From NCBI RefSeq assembly GCF_027579695.1, contig NC_083571.1:48392890-48456889 (forward strand): 64,000 bases of DNA, given 5' to 3'. The stretch is from Neoarius graeffei (taxonomy: Eukaryota > Chordata > Actinopteri > Siluriformes > Ariidae). Within the stretch, counting starts at the first letter, position 1, and each line of letters starts with the position of its first letter. The notes beneath the pieces were generated by a model. That model did no database searches and was not told where the DNA came from. It was given only the letters and a program-made list of their open reading frames with translations. Position numbers and translations under genes: made by a program. Positions 54,401 to 57,496 of the stretch are shown one piece after another.

Positions 54401-55851
54401 ACAGACACAGGACATGTCCTGGGGGCATTTGTTTGCATCCATATTAATCTAGTACTGTTTTTTTGGGTTTGAATTGCAGGACACTGACAGTCTGATGGAG
54501 TGGTGGAACACAGTCGAATGTAAGCATTCATTAGTATTTCAAAACCTTAATCTTTCACCTTATAAACACTTAAGTTTTAATCAGCACAGATATTCACACA
54601 ATCCTTTTTTTTCAGTATGGGACGAACTGCCATCAGATGAGGAAGTCAGCATAAAGGAGAACGAGACAAAGTAAATGATTCACTTGTCATTAATTAAATC
54701 CTTGGGTTATGTAAATACTATTTTTACAATTTTATTAAATTTAAACTATATATAAGGAGTTCAACCACTACTTCTCTCTCTTGATCAGATCGTTCACTGA
54801 GATTGCTGACAAAGTCCACAATGGTCTCAGAGTGTTCTATAAAGTTTTCACTGAACATGCCGAATTCCTGTACCAGCATGTGCTGAGGCTGTATGCCATC
54901 GGTGATGACCTCAGCAACTTCCATCGCCGTGCTAAGATTGCCAGCATCACAGGTGGCACAACCACAGCTGTGGGTGGTGTGGCAGCCATTGCTGGACTAG
55001 CACTGGCTCCTGTCACGTTTGGGGCTTCTCTGATTGTGTCTGCTGTTGGGCTGGGAGTAGCAACAGCCGGTGGGATCACAGCAGCTTCGGCCACCATATC
55101 AGACAATGTCCACGACACGAACGTAGGTTTTATGCTTTTAGTTGACTTTCTTTGCCCAAAATGTTATGTACAGATTTGAACCTTTTTACTGTTTTATTTT
55201 GCTCTTCAGCAGTCAGTAGTCTACTGGGGAAGATGTTTTCAGTAGTCATCAATGAGATTACTTTTCCACCTGTCTTCAAGTCTTCTAATTTTTCATTAAA
55301 CAATAATATCATGTCATGCTCTATGTATGTAATTACACATAAACTATCAAGATAACATTATTCTCACTACTGAGGTTCCTGTTATGGAGGAATTACCTTA
55401 GCACACCTTCACTTTTACTATTTGCCTCCTGAACCAGGACCGTAAGAAGATCGAGGTGGTGGTGCAAGACTATGAGACCCGACTAGCAGAATTACGTCGC
55501 TGCCTGCACTTTGTGGCTGAAGGTGTGTATCGACTGCGCTTCCACCCTCTGCTGCGCCGTAATAATTACTATGCTGGTGACTGGGAGGTGCGGCGGGCGC
55601 TTCAGACTATCAGCTTGGTTGGAGAGCCGGTGGAGCAGGCTCAGGACGTTGTGGAGAAGTCCACAACAGCTCTGAACAGTGTGTGCAAAAGCATGGATAA
55701 TTACTTTAGCAAGGATTCAAAGGAGCTGAAGGTGGGCTGTAAGAAGGAGGTTACAGCGCAAGTGAATATGTTAGCCAAGTTGCTGCATGATGGCTTAGTG
55801 GAACTCAACTCCCTACGAGACCAGCTAATGGAAGCTATTGGGCACAATTAG
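1388..55851 (+). CDS. Multi-exon apolipoprotein-L-domain gene (5' partial), 33 exons recognised
   Basis: Hand-assembled exons: 1388-1453, 2037-2099, 2191-2235, 6078-6134, 6232-6978, 7109-7171, 11020-11148, 11300-11365, 11445-11504, 26956-26991, 27159-27221, 28043-28078, 28170-28229, 30495-30554, 30656-30730, 30820-30870, 31004-31060, 31552-31632, 31709-31756, 31875-31934, 33049-33105, 35153-35233, 35318-35368, 35460-35558, 35662-35715, 35827-35910, 36030-36056, 36716-36799, 37410-37502, 54480-54519, 54616-54670, 54789-55122, 55438-55851. Every exon has AG before and GT after; all are phase 0 until 54519, and the whole joins to one open frame of 1131 residues plus stop. Order: NPF-motif exons, a long Ser/Thr/Gln-rich exon, an acidic Trp/Pro-rich segment, a mini-exon array of alternating basic and acidic peptides, then an apolipoprotein-L-like domain. 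APOL proteins bind lipid and act at intracellular membranes; NPF motifs are known ligands of EH-domain endocytic proteins. Linking the two here is inference. No start codon was identified, so the 5' end is probably left of the window. Confidence 0.82.
4249..4411. repeat. GC-rich 31-bp minisatellite
   Basis: About five and a half head-to-tail copies of a 31-base unit beginning CAGTCCCCCTCCCGCCCGCG and ending CCGCATTGTG; the last full copies have small changes and a shortened unit. Both strands are open in several frames, giving artefactual proline/arginine-rich frames. A related GC-rich segment lies at 4907-5030. Confidence 0.9.
4419..4713. repeat. Long foldback (inverted repeat)
   Basis: Arms of about 130 bases (4419-4549 and 4572-4713) are near-perfect reverse complements around a spacer of about 22 bases; for example AAATCCTTCCTGTAATATGC is matched by GCATATTACAGGAAGGATTT. 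Consistent with a foldback MITE. Confidence 0.85.
5331..5702 (+). mobile_element. DANA/mermaid-type tRNA-derived SINE
   Basis: The head has a tRNA-like promoter (box A around GTGGTGTAGTGGTTAGCGC, box B GGGTTCGAGCCCC). A conserved body follows (GTTTGCATGTTCTCCCCGTG, then GTGACTCTAAATTGACCGTA), ending in a GATGAG-type simple tail. Target-site duplication GACAAACTGT at 5321 and 5703. The open frames across this and all other copies are translations of the SINE and not genes. Confidence 0.92.
6078..7171 (+). CDS. Host gene: NPF exon, long Ser/Thr/Gln-rich exon and basic exon
   Basis: Exon 6078-6134 encodes 19 residues with TNPFLT. Exon 6232-6978 (249 codons) is the largest in the gene. It is rich in Ser, Thr, Asn, Gln and Pro, has no recognisable fold, and contains repeated short phrases of the type FQxxxxLPxP and a short acidic helix-like stretch near residues 90-110 of the exon. 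This composition suggests a disordered linker. Its donor is TGG/GTAGGA; reading through gives a stop a few codons later. Exon 7109-7171 (21 codons) is strongly basic and proline-rich. All three are phase 0. Confidence 0.8.
8134..8158. repeat. TG dinucleotide microsatellite
   Basis: Uninterrupted TG run of about 12 units. Confidence 0.9.
8361..8739 (+). mobile_element. DANA/mermaid-type SINE
   Basis: Full-length copy inside the hAT-like element. Target duplication ATATTTCTGAA at 8346 and 8740. Confidence 0.92.
9683..10021. other. Intron sequence with a stray piggyBac-like end
   Basis: A lone TTAACCCTCATCCTACC at 9840 and one GGAGTCC/GGACCCC palindrome at 9887-9904 match the neighbouring MITE, so this may be a remnant of a second copy. 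Nothing else recognised. Confidence 0.5.
10022..10750. mobile_element. piggyBac-like MITE with repeated internal palindromes
   Basis: Begins TTAACCTTCATCCTACC (10022) and ends GGTAGGATGAAGGTTAA (10734-10750), perfect inverted ends with TTAA at both borders, the piggyBac target. Inside are four copies of GGGGTCC-N4-GGACCCC at 10069, 10420, 10546 and 10712. No transposase frame. Confidence 0.8.
11020..11504 (+). CDS. Host gene: three exons with acidic WPED segment
   Basis: Exons 11020-11148 (43 codons), 11300-11365 (22 codons) and 11445-11504 (20 codons), separated by very short introns. The first is Pro/Thr-rich. The second contains a Tyr/acidic stretch ([10 protein letters not shown]). The third contains [14 protein letters not shown], followed after a 15.4-kb intron by the basic exon at 26956 ([10 protein letters not shown]). 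The combination looks like a linear interaction region, but I do not recognise a named domain. Confidence 0.75.
11912..11969. repeat. TA dinucleotide microsatellite
   Basis: Uninterrupted TA run of about 29 units directly upstream of the THAP start codon. Confidence 0.95.
11978..12304 (+). pseudogene. THAP-domain N-terminal fragment
   Basis: ATG at 11978 opens 108 codons. The first roughly 85 residues follow the THAP zinc-finger pattern: [10 protein letters not shown] with C-x4-C spacing near residues 5-10, a conserved FKFP, a WV and CSEHF giving the second C-x2-H pair, then a basic C-terminal stretch. THAP domains bind DNA through C2CH zinc coordination. The frame then runs into a 19-base tandem duplication (about 12222-12260) and the inverted repeat and stops. 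There is no RNase-H-like catalytic domain, so this is a truncated transposase rather than a host THAP gene. Confidence 0.7.
12261..12463. repeat. Perfect 100-bp inverted repeat with 3-nt spacer
   Basis: Arms 12261-12360 and 12364-12463 are exact reverse complements with GGC between them; the central bases read CCGGAATACT-GGC-AGTATTCCGG. The match stops abruptly on both sides. Confidence 0.97.
13733..14322. mobile_element. MITE with GGCC(C/G)TTTTCCACTACC ends
   Basis: Left end GGCCCTTTTCCACTACC and right end inverted GCCGCTTTTCCACTACC. The interior is rich in AGCCGAG/CTCAGC motifs arranged symmetrically near both ends. It interrupts Tc1-like element A. Superfamily not assigned. Confidence 0.7.
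14323..14620 (-). pseudogene. Tc1-like transposase fragment (element A)
   Basis: About 95 codons of the C-terminal half of a Tc1 transposase. FLQDNDLEH corresponds to the second catalytic Asp block and [15 protein letters not shown] to the catalytic Glu block of the DDE domain. It is cut by a MITE on one side and a SINE on the other. Confidence 0.8.
14628..14816 (+). mobile_element. Second SINE family (tRNA head, AAGAGCATCTGCTAAATGCC tail)
   Basis: tRNA-like head (GTGGTCTAATGGTTAAAGAA) and the common fish tail ending in TGCTAAATGCCATTAATGTA. It differs from the DANA/mermaid copies. Confidence 0.75.
15013..15388 (-). mobile_element. DANA/mermaid-type SINE
   Basis: Full-length copy on the minus strand, upstream of the transposase of element B. 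Target duplication AAATCACATT at 15003 and 15389. A run of about 14 G lies at 14981-14994. Confidence 0.92.
15621..16637 (+). pseudogene. Tc1-like transposase (element B), two in-frame TGA stops
   Basis: A full-length frame of about 338 codons from ATG 15621 to TGA 16635. The N-terminal part carries the paired helix-turn-helix DNA-binding region ([19 protein letters not shown], then [12 protein letters not shown]). The DDE catalytic domain shows [11 protein letters not shown] (Asp 1), [10 protein letters not shown] (Asp 2) and [15 protein letters not shown] (Glu). Only two lesions are seen, TGA at 15789 and at 16488, both explicable as CGA to TGA. Cut-and-paste transposase; inactive as it stands. 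Confidence 0.9.
16669..16970 (-). repeat. LTR, 3' copy (left in window)
   Basis: 302 bases, about 97 percent like the other LTR by eye. It contains a 5-base segment (GATTCCG area, 16920-16926) absent from the other copy. The purine-rich GGGCGGTGGGGG directly inside it (minus strand) is a likely polypurine tract. Confidence 0.9.
16947..19290 (-). pseudogene. Retrotransposon integrase core, reverse transcriptase and RNase H
   Basis: One continuous frame apart from a TGA at 18573-18575. The integrase core shows LTDQGTSF (second Asp) and [16 protein letters not shown] (Glu), followed by a GPFEV chromo-like C-terminal module. Reverse transcriptase follows with [28 protein letters not shown] and the catalytic [11 protein letters not shown]. 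RNase H has [27 protein letters not shown] and [10 protein letters not shown]. The frame ends a few codons inside the 3' LTR. The TGA fits CGA decay. Confidence 0.88.
19290..20330 (-). pseudogene. Retrotransposon zinc knuckle, protease and integrase N-terminal part
   Basis: Within one minus-strand frame (open to 20656): a CCHC knuckle ([14 protein letters not shown]), an aspartic protease active site ([11 protein letters not shown]) followed by ILGTDW, then an HHCC integrase zinc domain ([29 protein letters not shown]) and the first catalytic Asp in GMDLVGPLD. The frame breaks near 19275-19300, where a short deletion and duplicated TGCATAGT-like words disturb the integrase core. Upstream of about 20340 the frame overlaps gag and has no gag-like sequence. 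Confidence 0.8.
20574..21242 (-). CDS. Retrotransposon gag with SCAN-like region
   Basis: 222 codons starting just inside the primer binding site. The N-terminal half is Gln/Leu-rich coiled-coil-like sequence. The C-terminal 80 residues ([18 protein letters not shown], then [11 protein letters not shown] and [11 protein letters not shown]) resemble the SCAN fold. SCAN domains of vertebrate zinc-finger proteins are known to derive from Gmr1-type gag, which fits the pol order. The frame ends at TAG 20574 and the next reading frame is shifted by one. Confidence 0.75.
   Translation of the reverse strand: MVPKPGTGAQQLNSPMESSPFTELVHALATAQQSQHQALLTLRKEQEQRFEALVLAQQEDRQAFQHLLASAGSTNAPTAGPSPLTLTKMGLQDDPEAFITLFEQVAETSGWLVEQRAARLLPLLTGEAQLAALQLPAKRRLAYADLRWAILQRVGHTPEQQRQCFHALRLEEVGRPFAFGQQLRDACWQWLRADNRDAKGIIDQVVLEQFIARLPAGTAEWV
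21223..21242 (-). other. Primer binding site of the LTR element
   Basis: Two bases inside the 5' LTR, the minus strand reads TGGTGCCGAAACCCGGGA, the complement of a tRNA 3' end finishing in CCA. I cannot name the tRNA with confidence. Confidence 0.65.
21243..21539 (-). repeat. LTR, 5' copy (right in window)
   Basis: 297 bases. CTCCCTCCTTATATAGGGC in it suggests a TATA-like core, depending on strand. Confidence 0.9.
21793..22020 (-). mobile_element. Truncated DANA/mermaid-type SINE with triplicated head
   Basis: Only the head half is present (up to CATATCTTTGGACTGTGGGG). The 3' border holds three successive versions of ACTACACCACCATGCCRCCCT (21944-22020), as though the extreme head had been copied three times. 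It lies in Tc1-like element A. Confidence 0.8.
22497..22872 (+). mobile_element. DANA/mermaid-type SINE in an ATT microsatellite
   Basis: Full-length copy with ATT repeats on both sides (22463-22496 and 22880-22905), so it inserted into, or duplicated, the microsatellite. Confidence 0.9.
23414..24649. other. Unannotated intron sequence
   Basis: AT-rich, no repeat family recognised, no exon with both splice sites. A frame after CAG at 23836 lacks a donor and was not accepted. Confidence 0.4.
24650..24830 (-). mobile_element. Third SINE family (tRNA head with GGGTTCGATTCCGACCCGAG)
   Basis: On the minus strand it begins with GGGGGCGTCGTGGCTAAGGC (box A-like) and box B GGGTTCGATTCC. It ends with the CACTGTCCTATCCAATAAAGG tail and a poly-A-like run. 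Confidence 0.8.
25180..26570 (+). pseudogene. Tc1-like transposase remnant
   Basis: ATG at 25180 opens [13 protein letters not shown] followed by TAA. The frame then breaks repeatedly, is split by a SINE, and recovers at 26085-26504 with [25 protein letters not shown] (second Asp block) and [10 protein letters not shown] (the Glu block, altered by a deletion). Inactive. Confidence 0.85.
25337..25711 (+). mobile_element. DANA/mermaid-type SINE
   Basis: Full-length, inserted in the Tc1-like transposase. Exact 13-base target duplication GAAGGACAGCCGG at 25324 and 25712. Confidence 0.95.
26956..37502 (+). CDS. Host gene: array of 20 short phase-0 exons alternating basic and acidic peptides
   Basis: Twenty exons of 27-99 bases (coordinates in the gene entry), nearly all ending in Lys or Gln just before GT. 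Basic exons such as 28043, 30820, 31709, 35318 and 35662 encode peptides like [12 protein letters not shown] or [17 protein letters not shown]. The acidic exons between them carry Asp/Glu with Phe, including [10 protein letters not shown] (30656) and GSPFLQASK (31004). Exons 35460 and 35827 share [11 protein letters not shown], clear evidence of duplication; exon 36716 has a related PEDI...SGDYYL stretch. The last exon, 37410-37502, is a charged helix rich in Glu. Because every unit is symmetric (0,0), any can be skipped or duplicated without breaking the frame. Acceptors at 31875 (TGAG) and 36716 (CAAG) are weak, so those two exons are the least certain. Confidence 0.72.
27243..27970 (-). mobile_element. 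3' fragment of an RTE-type LINE
   Basis: Minus-strand frames encode the end of a reverse transcriptase: [14 protein letters not shown], then after a frameshift [30 protein letters not shown] and the C-terminal [14 protein letters not shown]. That order (thumb, LRWxGHxxR, RPxxRWxDxxxxD) is typical of RTE/Rex-like non-LTR elements. 5'-truncated, in the host intron between exons 27159 and 28043. Confidence 0.85.
28525..28890 (+). mobile_element. DANA/mermaid-type SINE, diverged subfamily
   Basis: Like the other copies but with CAGCAGCTGACGAGGG in place of the GTGGCCGGCGAGGG box and a GATG tail (ATGGATGGATGG) in place of GATGAG, followed by an AT microsatellite (28891-28917). The copy at 62222 shares these differences. 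Confidence 0.9.
29413..30288 (-). mobile_element. 3' fragment of a second non-LTR retrotransposon
   Basis: Minus-strand frames carry [10 protein letters not shown], then [63 protein letters not shown] and LAWGCLGIP. These are the reverse-transcriptase end and C-terminal tail of a fish LINE. It is bounded on the left by a CCATCCATCC simple tail. Several stops and frameshifts. Confidence 0.85.
31195..31450 (+). mobile_element. Heavily decayed DANA/mermaid-type SINE
   Basis: Words of the consensus survive (TTCTCCTCATGTTCACATGG, GGTTTCCTCCCACCATCCAA, GTGCCCTGTGATGGACTGG), with about a quarter or more of the bases changed. Confidence 0.65.
31975..32430. mobile_element. Truncated Tc1-type MITE
   Basis: Starts TATACACTATATGATCTAAA, close to the familiar Tc1 end of this class; the other end is not found. 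It lies in the intron after exon 31875. Confidence 0.55.
32500..32690 (+). mobile_element. tRNA-headed SINE, family not assigned
   Basis: Starts with GTTGGCCTAGTGGTTAGCGTG, a box A-like sequence, followed by a body unlike the other SINEs here. It ends in GAGGACTAGCCCCCCACTAT. Confidence 0.55.
33958..34425 (-). pseudogene. N-terminal Tc1-like transposase remnant
   Basis: Two minus-strand frames give the helix-turn-helix part ([23 protein letters not shown]) and then [20 protein letters not shown]. The catalytic DDE part is missing, so the element is internally deleted. Confidence 0.75.
34589..34919 (+). mobile_element. DANA/mermaid-type SINE with small internal deletions
   Basis: Shorter than full-length: parts of the TTCTCCCCGTGTCC box and of the GTGAATGTGAGTGTG run are missing. 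Target duplication AATAACATTTCT at 34577 and 34920. Confidence 0.92.
37735..38330 (-). mobile_element. Interspersed repeat with the AAGAGCATCTGCTAAATGCC-type tail
   Basis: On the minus strand it ends CGCTCTGGATAACAGCTTAT-GCTAAATGCC, the tail also seen in the SINE at 14628, so it may be a LINE or composite sharing that tail. No domain recognised in its frames. Confidence 0.45.
38802..41101 (-). pseudogene. Tc1-like transposase (element C), split by a LINE
   Basis: From an ATG at 41101: a helix-turn-helix region ([20 protein letters not shown]), then [20 protein letters not shown], then the catalytic region with [20 protein letters not shown] and [15 protein letters not shown] near 38900-39090. 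The frame has several shifts, and 1.3 kb of LINE sequence separates the two halves. The copy at 52028-53045 is a relative. Confidence 0.85.
39106..40414 (+). mobile_element. 5'-truncated non-LTR retrotransposon inside Tc1-like element C
   Basis: Exact 10-base target duplication ACCTCTGGCT (39096 and 40415). Plus-strand frames: [20 protein letters not shown], then [31 protein letters not shown] followed by TAG, then [13 protein letters not shown], and near 40250 a CCHC-like [18 protein letters not shown]. This is the C-terminal reverse-transcriptase, linker and zinc-knuckle order of Jockey/CR1-like LINEs. Stops and frameshifts are present. Confidence 0.88.
41383..41550 (+). repeat. DIRS inverted terminal repeat, left
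   Basis: Reverse complement of 48116-48275 with a few differences (for example GGTGCTGTAAGCACCTGGAT against ATCCAGGTGCTTACAGCACC). Confidence 0.85.
41650..42894 (-). pseudogene. DIRS tyrosine recombinase
   Basis: 42894-42199 encodes the core-binding part ([20 protein letters not shown], then [18 protein letters not shown]) and the start of the catalytic domain with [11 protein letters not shown], which carries the first catalytic Arg. The HxxR motif appears as [11 protein letters not shown] near 41870 in a shifted frame. The final Tyr is not confidently located. At least two frameshifts. Confidence 0.8.
42723..43735 (-). pseudogene. DIRS RNase H and connector region
   Basis: RNase H motifs: [15 protein letters not shown] (Asp), [14 protein letters not shown] (Glu) and [16 protein letters not shown] (Asp). 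After a frameshift near 43300: [43 protein letters not shown] and [20 protein letters not shown], a conserved connector in DIRS pol. Confidence 0.85.
43740..44239 (-). pseudogene. DIRS reverse transcriptase fragment
   Basis: [25 protein letters not shown] and [14 protein letters not shown] carry the first catalytic Asp. About 30 residues after DAYF are missing. The YLDDW active site (43959-43973) is present but in another frame because of a shift just before it. Confidence 0.85.
44473..45551 (-). pseudogene. DIRS gag-like region
   Basis: 145 codons at 44910-44473 include [20 protein letters not shown] and [15 protein letters not shown] and end in a proline run encoded by a G/C homopolymer at 44500-44515. 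Two further frames to 45551 carry the N-terminal part. Frames disagree, so at least two shifts are present. The sequence resembles the first ORF of fish DIRS elements; function (RNA packaging) is by family. Confidence 0.65.
45592..46306. repeat. About 200-bp direct repeats in the DIRS 5' region
   Basis: Similar segments begin near 45600, 45905 and 46135, each containing AATCAGCA..., GAAGTAAACA(A/C)GCTACA, GTGAAACTGAAA(C/T)TTATAATT and GTTGCT(A/G)G(C/T)TGCC. A fourth piece resumes at about 47950 after the hAT insertion. Possibly transcription-control repeats of the element. Confidence 0.75.
46315..47949. mobile_element. hAT-like element inserted in the DIRS element
   Basis: Ends CAGGGGCG and CGCCCCTG, with exact 8-base target duplication GTCAGCGA (46307 and 47950). 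Subterminal GGGGGTGCTCAAGCACCCCC at the left and GGGCTAAGCACCCCCAAAGA at the right. No intact transposase. Confidence 0.92.
46766..47474. mobile_element. MITE with ACATGTCAACC / GGTTGACATA ends
   Basis: Left ATACATGTCAACCTATACGG and right GGTTGACATATATGG, with many CCGTAT/ATACGG words inside. A plus-strand frame at 47034-47249 has no stop before the end but no domain I recognise. It is nested in the hAT element. Confidence 0.65.
48116..48287 (-). repeat. DIRS inverted terminal repeat, right
   Basis: Partner of the left repeat. The AGTAGAAATGAAATAGAA at its outer edge is also found inverted at 41628-41648. Confidence 0.85.
48440..48870. repeat. Fish interspersed repeat with internal duplication
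   Basis: Two related halves share CATACAAA(C/A)TACAT(C/T), GGACCTGA(G/A)TAACATAT and TGAGGATATTGATGA. Probably a decayed DNA repeat; no ends defined. Confidence 0.5.
49131..49378. mobile_element. MITE with about 40-bp terminal inverted repeats
   Basis: Left CCTAAGAACCAGGGCGGGCC and right inverse CCTAGGAACCAGGGTGGGCC; both continue with ATCCCACATTTTT. Flanks CAATTGAGCCC and its like are part of the repeats or a duplication. Confidence 0.8.
49405..50692 (-). pseudogene. Tc1-like transposase (element G)
   Basis: ATG at 50692 ([15 protein letters not shown]), then [17 protein letters not shown], where a SINE cuts in. Beyond it come [19 protein letters not shown] and [17 protein letters not shown], then after shifts [19 protein letters not shown] and [17 protein letters not shown] (the catalytic Glu position of the usual IENLW block is changed to V). 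Confidence 0.85.
50195..50573 (-). mobile_element. DANA/mermaid-type SINE, CCATCC-tail variant
   Basis: Full-length but diverged copy (tail CCATCCATCCATT). It is inserted in the element G transposase. Confidence 0.9.
50955..51321 (+). mobile_element. DANA/mermaid-type SINE
   Basis: Near-consensus copy. Exact 14-base target duplication AAGTTTGTCATTTG at 50941 and 51322. Confidence 0.93.
51421..51472. repeat. TA dinucleotide microsatellite
   Basis: Uninterrupted AT/TA run of about 26 units. Confidence 0.95.
51735..53215 (+). mobile_element. Tc1-like element H (relative of element C)
   Basis: Shares sequence with element C on the opposite strand (ACACAACATGCCTACCACTT, GTGACTCAAACAATAATTAAGA). 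The outermost terminal repeat is missing on the left. Confidence 0.8.
52028..53045 (+). pseudogene. Tc1-like transposase (element H)
   Basis: ATG 52028 begins [14 protein letters not shown] then TAG. Later frames hold [35 protein letters not shown] and [13 protein letters not shown], then after shifts the catalytic part: [20 protein letters not shown] and [15 protein letters not shown], ending [11 protein letters not shown]. Multiple frameshifts and stops. Confidence 0.88.
53270..53515 (-). mobile_element. Short non-LTR retrotransposon scrap
   Basis: The minus strand encodes a [18 protein letters not shown] zinc-knuckle-like motif and following residues, as at the C-terminus of a LINE ORF2. 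Too short to classify. Confidence 0.6.
53516..54375 (-). mobile_element. Tc1-like remnant with an internal inverted duplication
   Basis: The right end (AGTACATCTCAAAATATTGG on the minus strand, near 54370) and an N-terminal MGKTADL start at 54102 identify a Tc1-like element. The stretch 53757-53798 reappears inverted at 53516-53557. Frames are broken throughout. Confidence 0.65.
54377..54410. repeat. CA-rich microsatellite
   Basis: CA run of about 10 units passing into ACAGACACAGACACAGG. Confidence 0.85.
54480..55122 (+). CDS. Host gene: apolipoprotein-L domain, first part
   Basis: Exons 54480-54519 (ends phase 1), 54616-54670 (ends phase 2) and 54789-55122. The first two encode an acidic Trp-rich lead-in (LMEWWNTVE, then [13 protein letters not shown]). 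The third starts with an amphipathic helix ([18 protein letters not shown]), then a charged helix, then a long Gly/Ala/Val-rich hydrophobic stretch with a central LAPVTFG turn. This is the membrane-inserting hairpin pattern of the apolipoprotein L family. The domain continues in the exon at 55438. The intron 55123-55437 shows no other coding sequence. Confidence 0.9.
55438..55851 (+). CDS. Host gene: last exon, C-terminal half of the apolipoprotein-L domain
   Basis: Follows a pyrimidine tract and CAG at 55437 and runs 137 codons to TAG at 55849-55851. It encodes charged alpha-helical sequence ([21 protein letters not shown], then a final helix ending near MEAIGHN) typical of the C-terminal helices of APOL proteins. 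It is phase 0 with the preceding exon, and there are no frameshifts or internal stops. Its higher GC content compared with the flanking introns also supports coding. Confidence 0.9.
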   Translation, partial: DRKKIEVVVQDYETRLAELRRCLHFVAEGVYRLRFHPLLRRNNYYAGDWEVRRALQTISLVGEPVEQAQDVVEKSTTALNSVCKSMDNYFSKDSKELKVGCKKEVTAQVNMLAKLLHDGLVELNSLRDQLMEAIGHN

Positions 55852-57017
55852 AACTGGAAGTAGATAAAGAATTTAACCTTGTTATCTATGACTGGTCACG
55901 TGCTGCATATGATGGAAAAGTGTGACTCAGTTTCTTTTAGTATTGTATCATAATGTATTAACTTAAGAAGATATTTGTGACAAGGAAGACACTGGTCAAG
56001 AAAGATCACATGTTCAATATGCATATAAAATAAGAATGTAAATGTAGGAATATTAAGTGTCTTCCCTTTTTTTTTTGCTATGGTGCACTTAATACAACTT
56101 GGATGTAAGATACCATATATACTTGACATAAACAGCTTCAGTGGTTGGAGTTTTGGTTTCCTTCTTTGTGCAGTTTAGTTCTTGTTTTAATAATCACTTC
56201 CACATTGGGAAATACCATTCACTGTAGATACCATTCTGTAATTTAGTTACTGTTATCTTCTCATCTTTAATCTGTATTGTAAACCACTAAGACTGAAAAA
56301 AAATGGGCAGGAATTGTACTGATGCCTTATGTAAGGTGTACTTGTGTTACTGTATATTTTGCTCATGTTTAGCCTACTGTGCAATACAAAGTCCTGATAA
56401 TATATAATTAGCCAATCCCTCTGTTTTATTTATATTTGGCTGCTTTGGGTTTTTATTTGGAGTTTGCAAATGTTATGGCAAATAAAATTAAACTAAACAT
56501 TGAAACAAGTACATAAATTATGCAGGTGACAGCATTCGTCAAACTTTAGTTACCCATGCCCTTACAAAATCAGTACTTTTCCCTTACATACACCCATGAG
56601 CCCTTATACACGAGAAAAAAAAATTCCAATATCCAAAGCATCGATTGTTTTATTCCACATTATACACTCCTGTTGTAATAGGCATATTTATCACACTGCA
56701 TCAAGTTAAAGGGATCAAATAAGCATGTACTGAATAAAAATAAATTTTAGATCCCAGAGAAAACAACTGAATTAAAAAGAACTATATGTCCAGTCAAGTA
56801 TACAATTATCTACTAAAGAGAATGACTGACTGAACTATAAACTTATTTAATATACATTGTATCAGTAATACCAGAATTATTGATGTAAATTTTGCAAATA
56901 AAATGCATTAATATTAAATCAATATCGTCAACTAAAGATGACTGAACCACATCAAGTATATTATCTAAACAAGGATAAGTGAACATATTAATAAGTAATG
57001 AAGTTAAATTGAAAATC
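55852..57017 (+). other. 3' untranslated region and gene-free flank
   Basis: No coding sequence is visible. The stretch after the stop is AT-rich. A canonical AATAAA stands at 56481-56486, which would give a 3' UTR of about 650 bases. The region beyond it, to the SINE at 57018, shows nothing I can name. Confidence 0.5.
56481..56486 (+). promoter_or_regulatory. Likely polyadenylation signal of the apolipoprotein-L-domain gene
   Basis: AATAAA on the coding strand, 630 bases after the stop codon. It is the first exact copy of the hexamer after the stop. Confidence 0.5.
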
Positions 57018-57388
57018 TTATCTCATCTCATTATCTCTAGCCGCTTTATCCTGTTCTACAGGGTCGCAGGCAAGCTGGAGCCCATCCCAGCTGACCACGG
57101 CCGAAAGGCAGGGTACACCCTGGATAAGTCGCCAGGTCATCACAGGGCTGACACATAGACACTGACAACCATTCACATTCACACCTACGGTCAATTTAGA
57201 GTCACCAGTTAACCTAACCTGCATGTCTTTGGACTGTGGGGGAAACCGGAGCACCCGGAGGAAACCCATGCGGACACGGGGAGAACATGCAAACTCCGCA
57301 CAGAAAGGCCCTTGCCGGCCACGGGGCTCGAACCCGGACCTTCTTGCTGTGAGGCGACAGCGCTAACCACTATACCACCGTGCCGCCC
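57018..57388 (-). mobile_element. DANA/mermaid-type SINE
   Basis: Near-consensus minus-strand copy. AAATTGAAAATCTT stands on both sides (57005 and 57390), a clear target duplication. Confidence 0.95.
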
Positions 57389-57496
57389 TAAATTGAAAAT
57401 CTTCCCAGTAATTTATAACAAGAATTTGAATCTTATTCCTTTTTGGAGTGTTCTTTGTTGTACAAAGATGTTGCAGATTTGACACTAGCTATAATA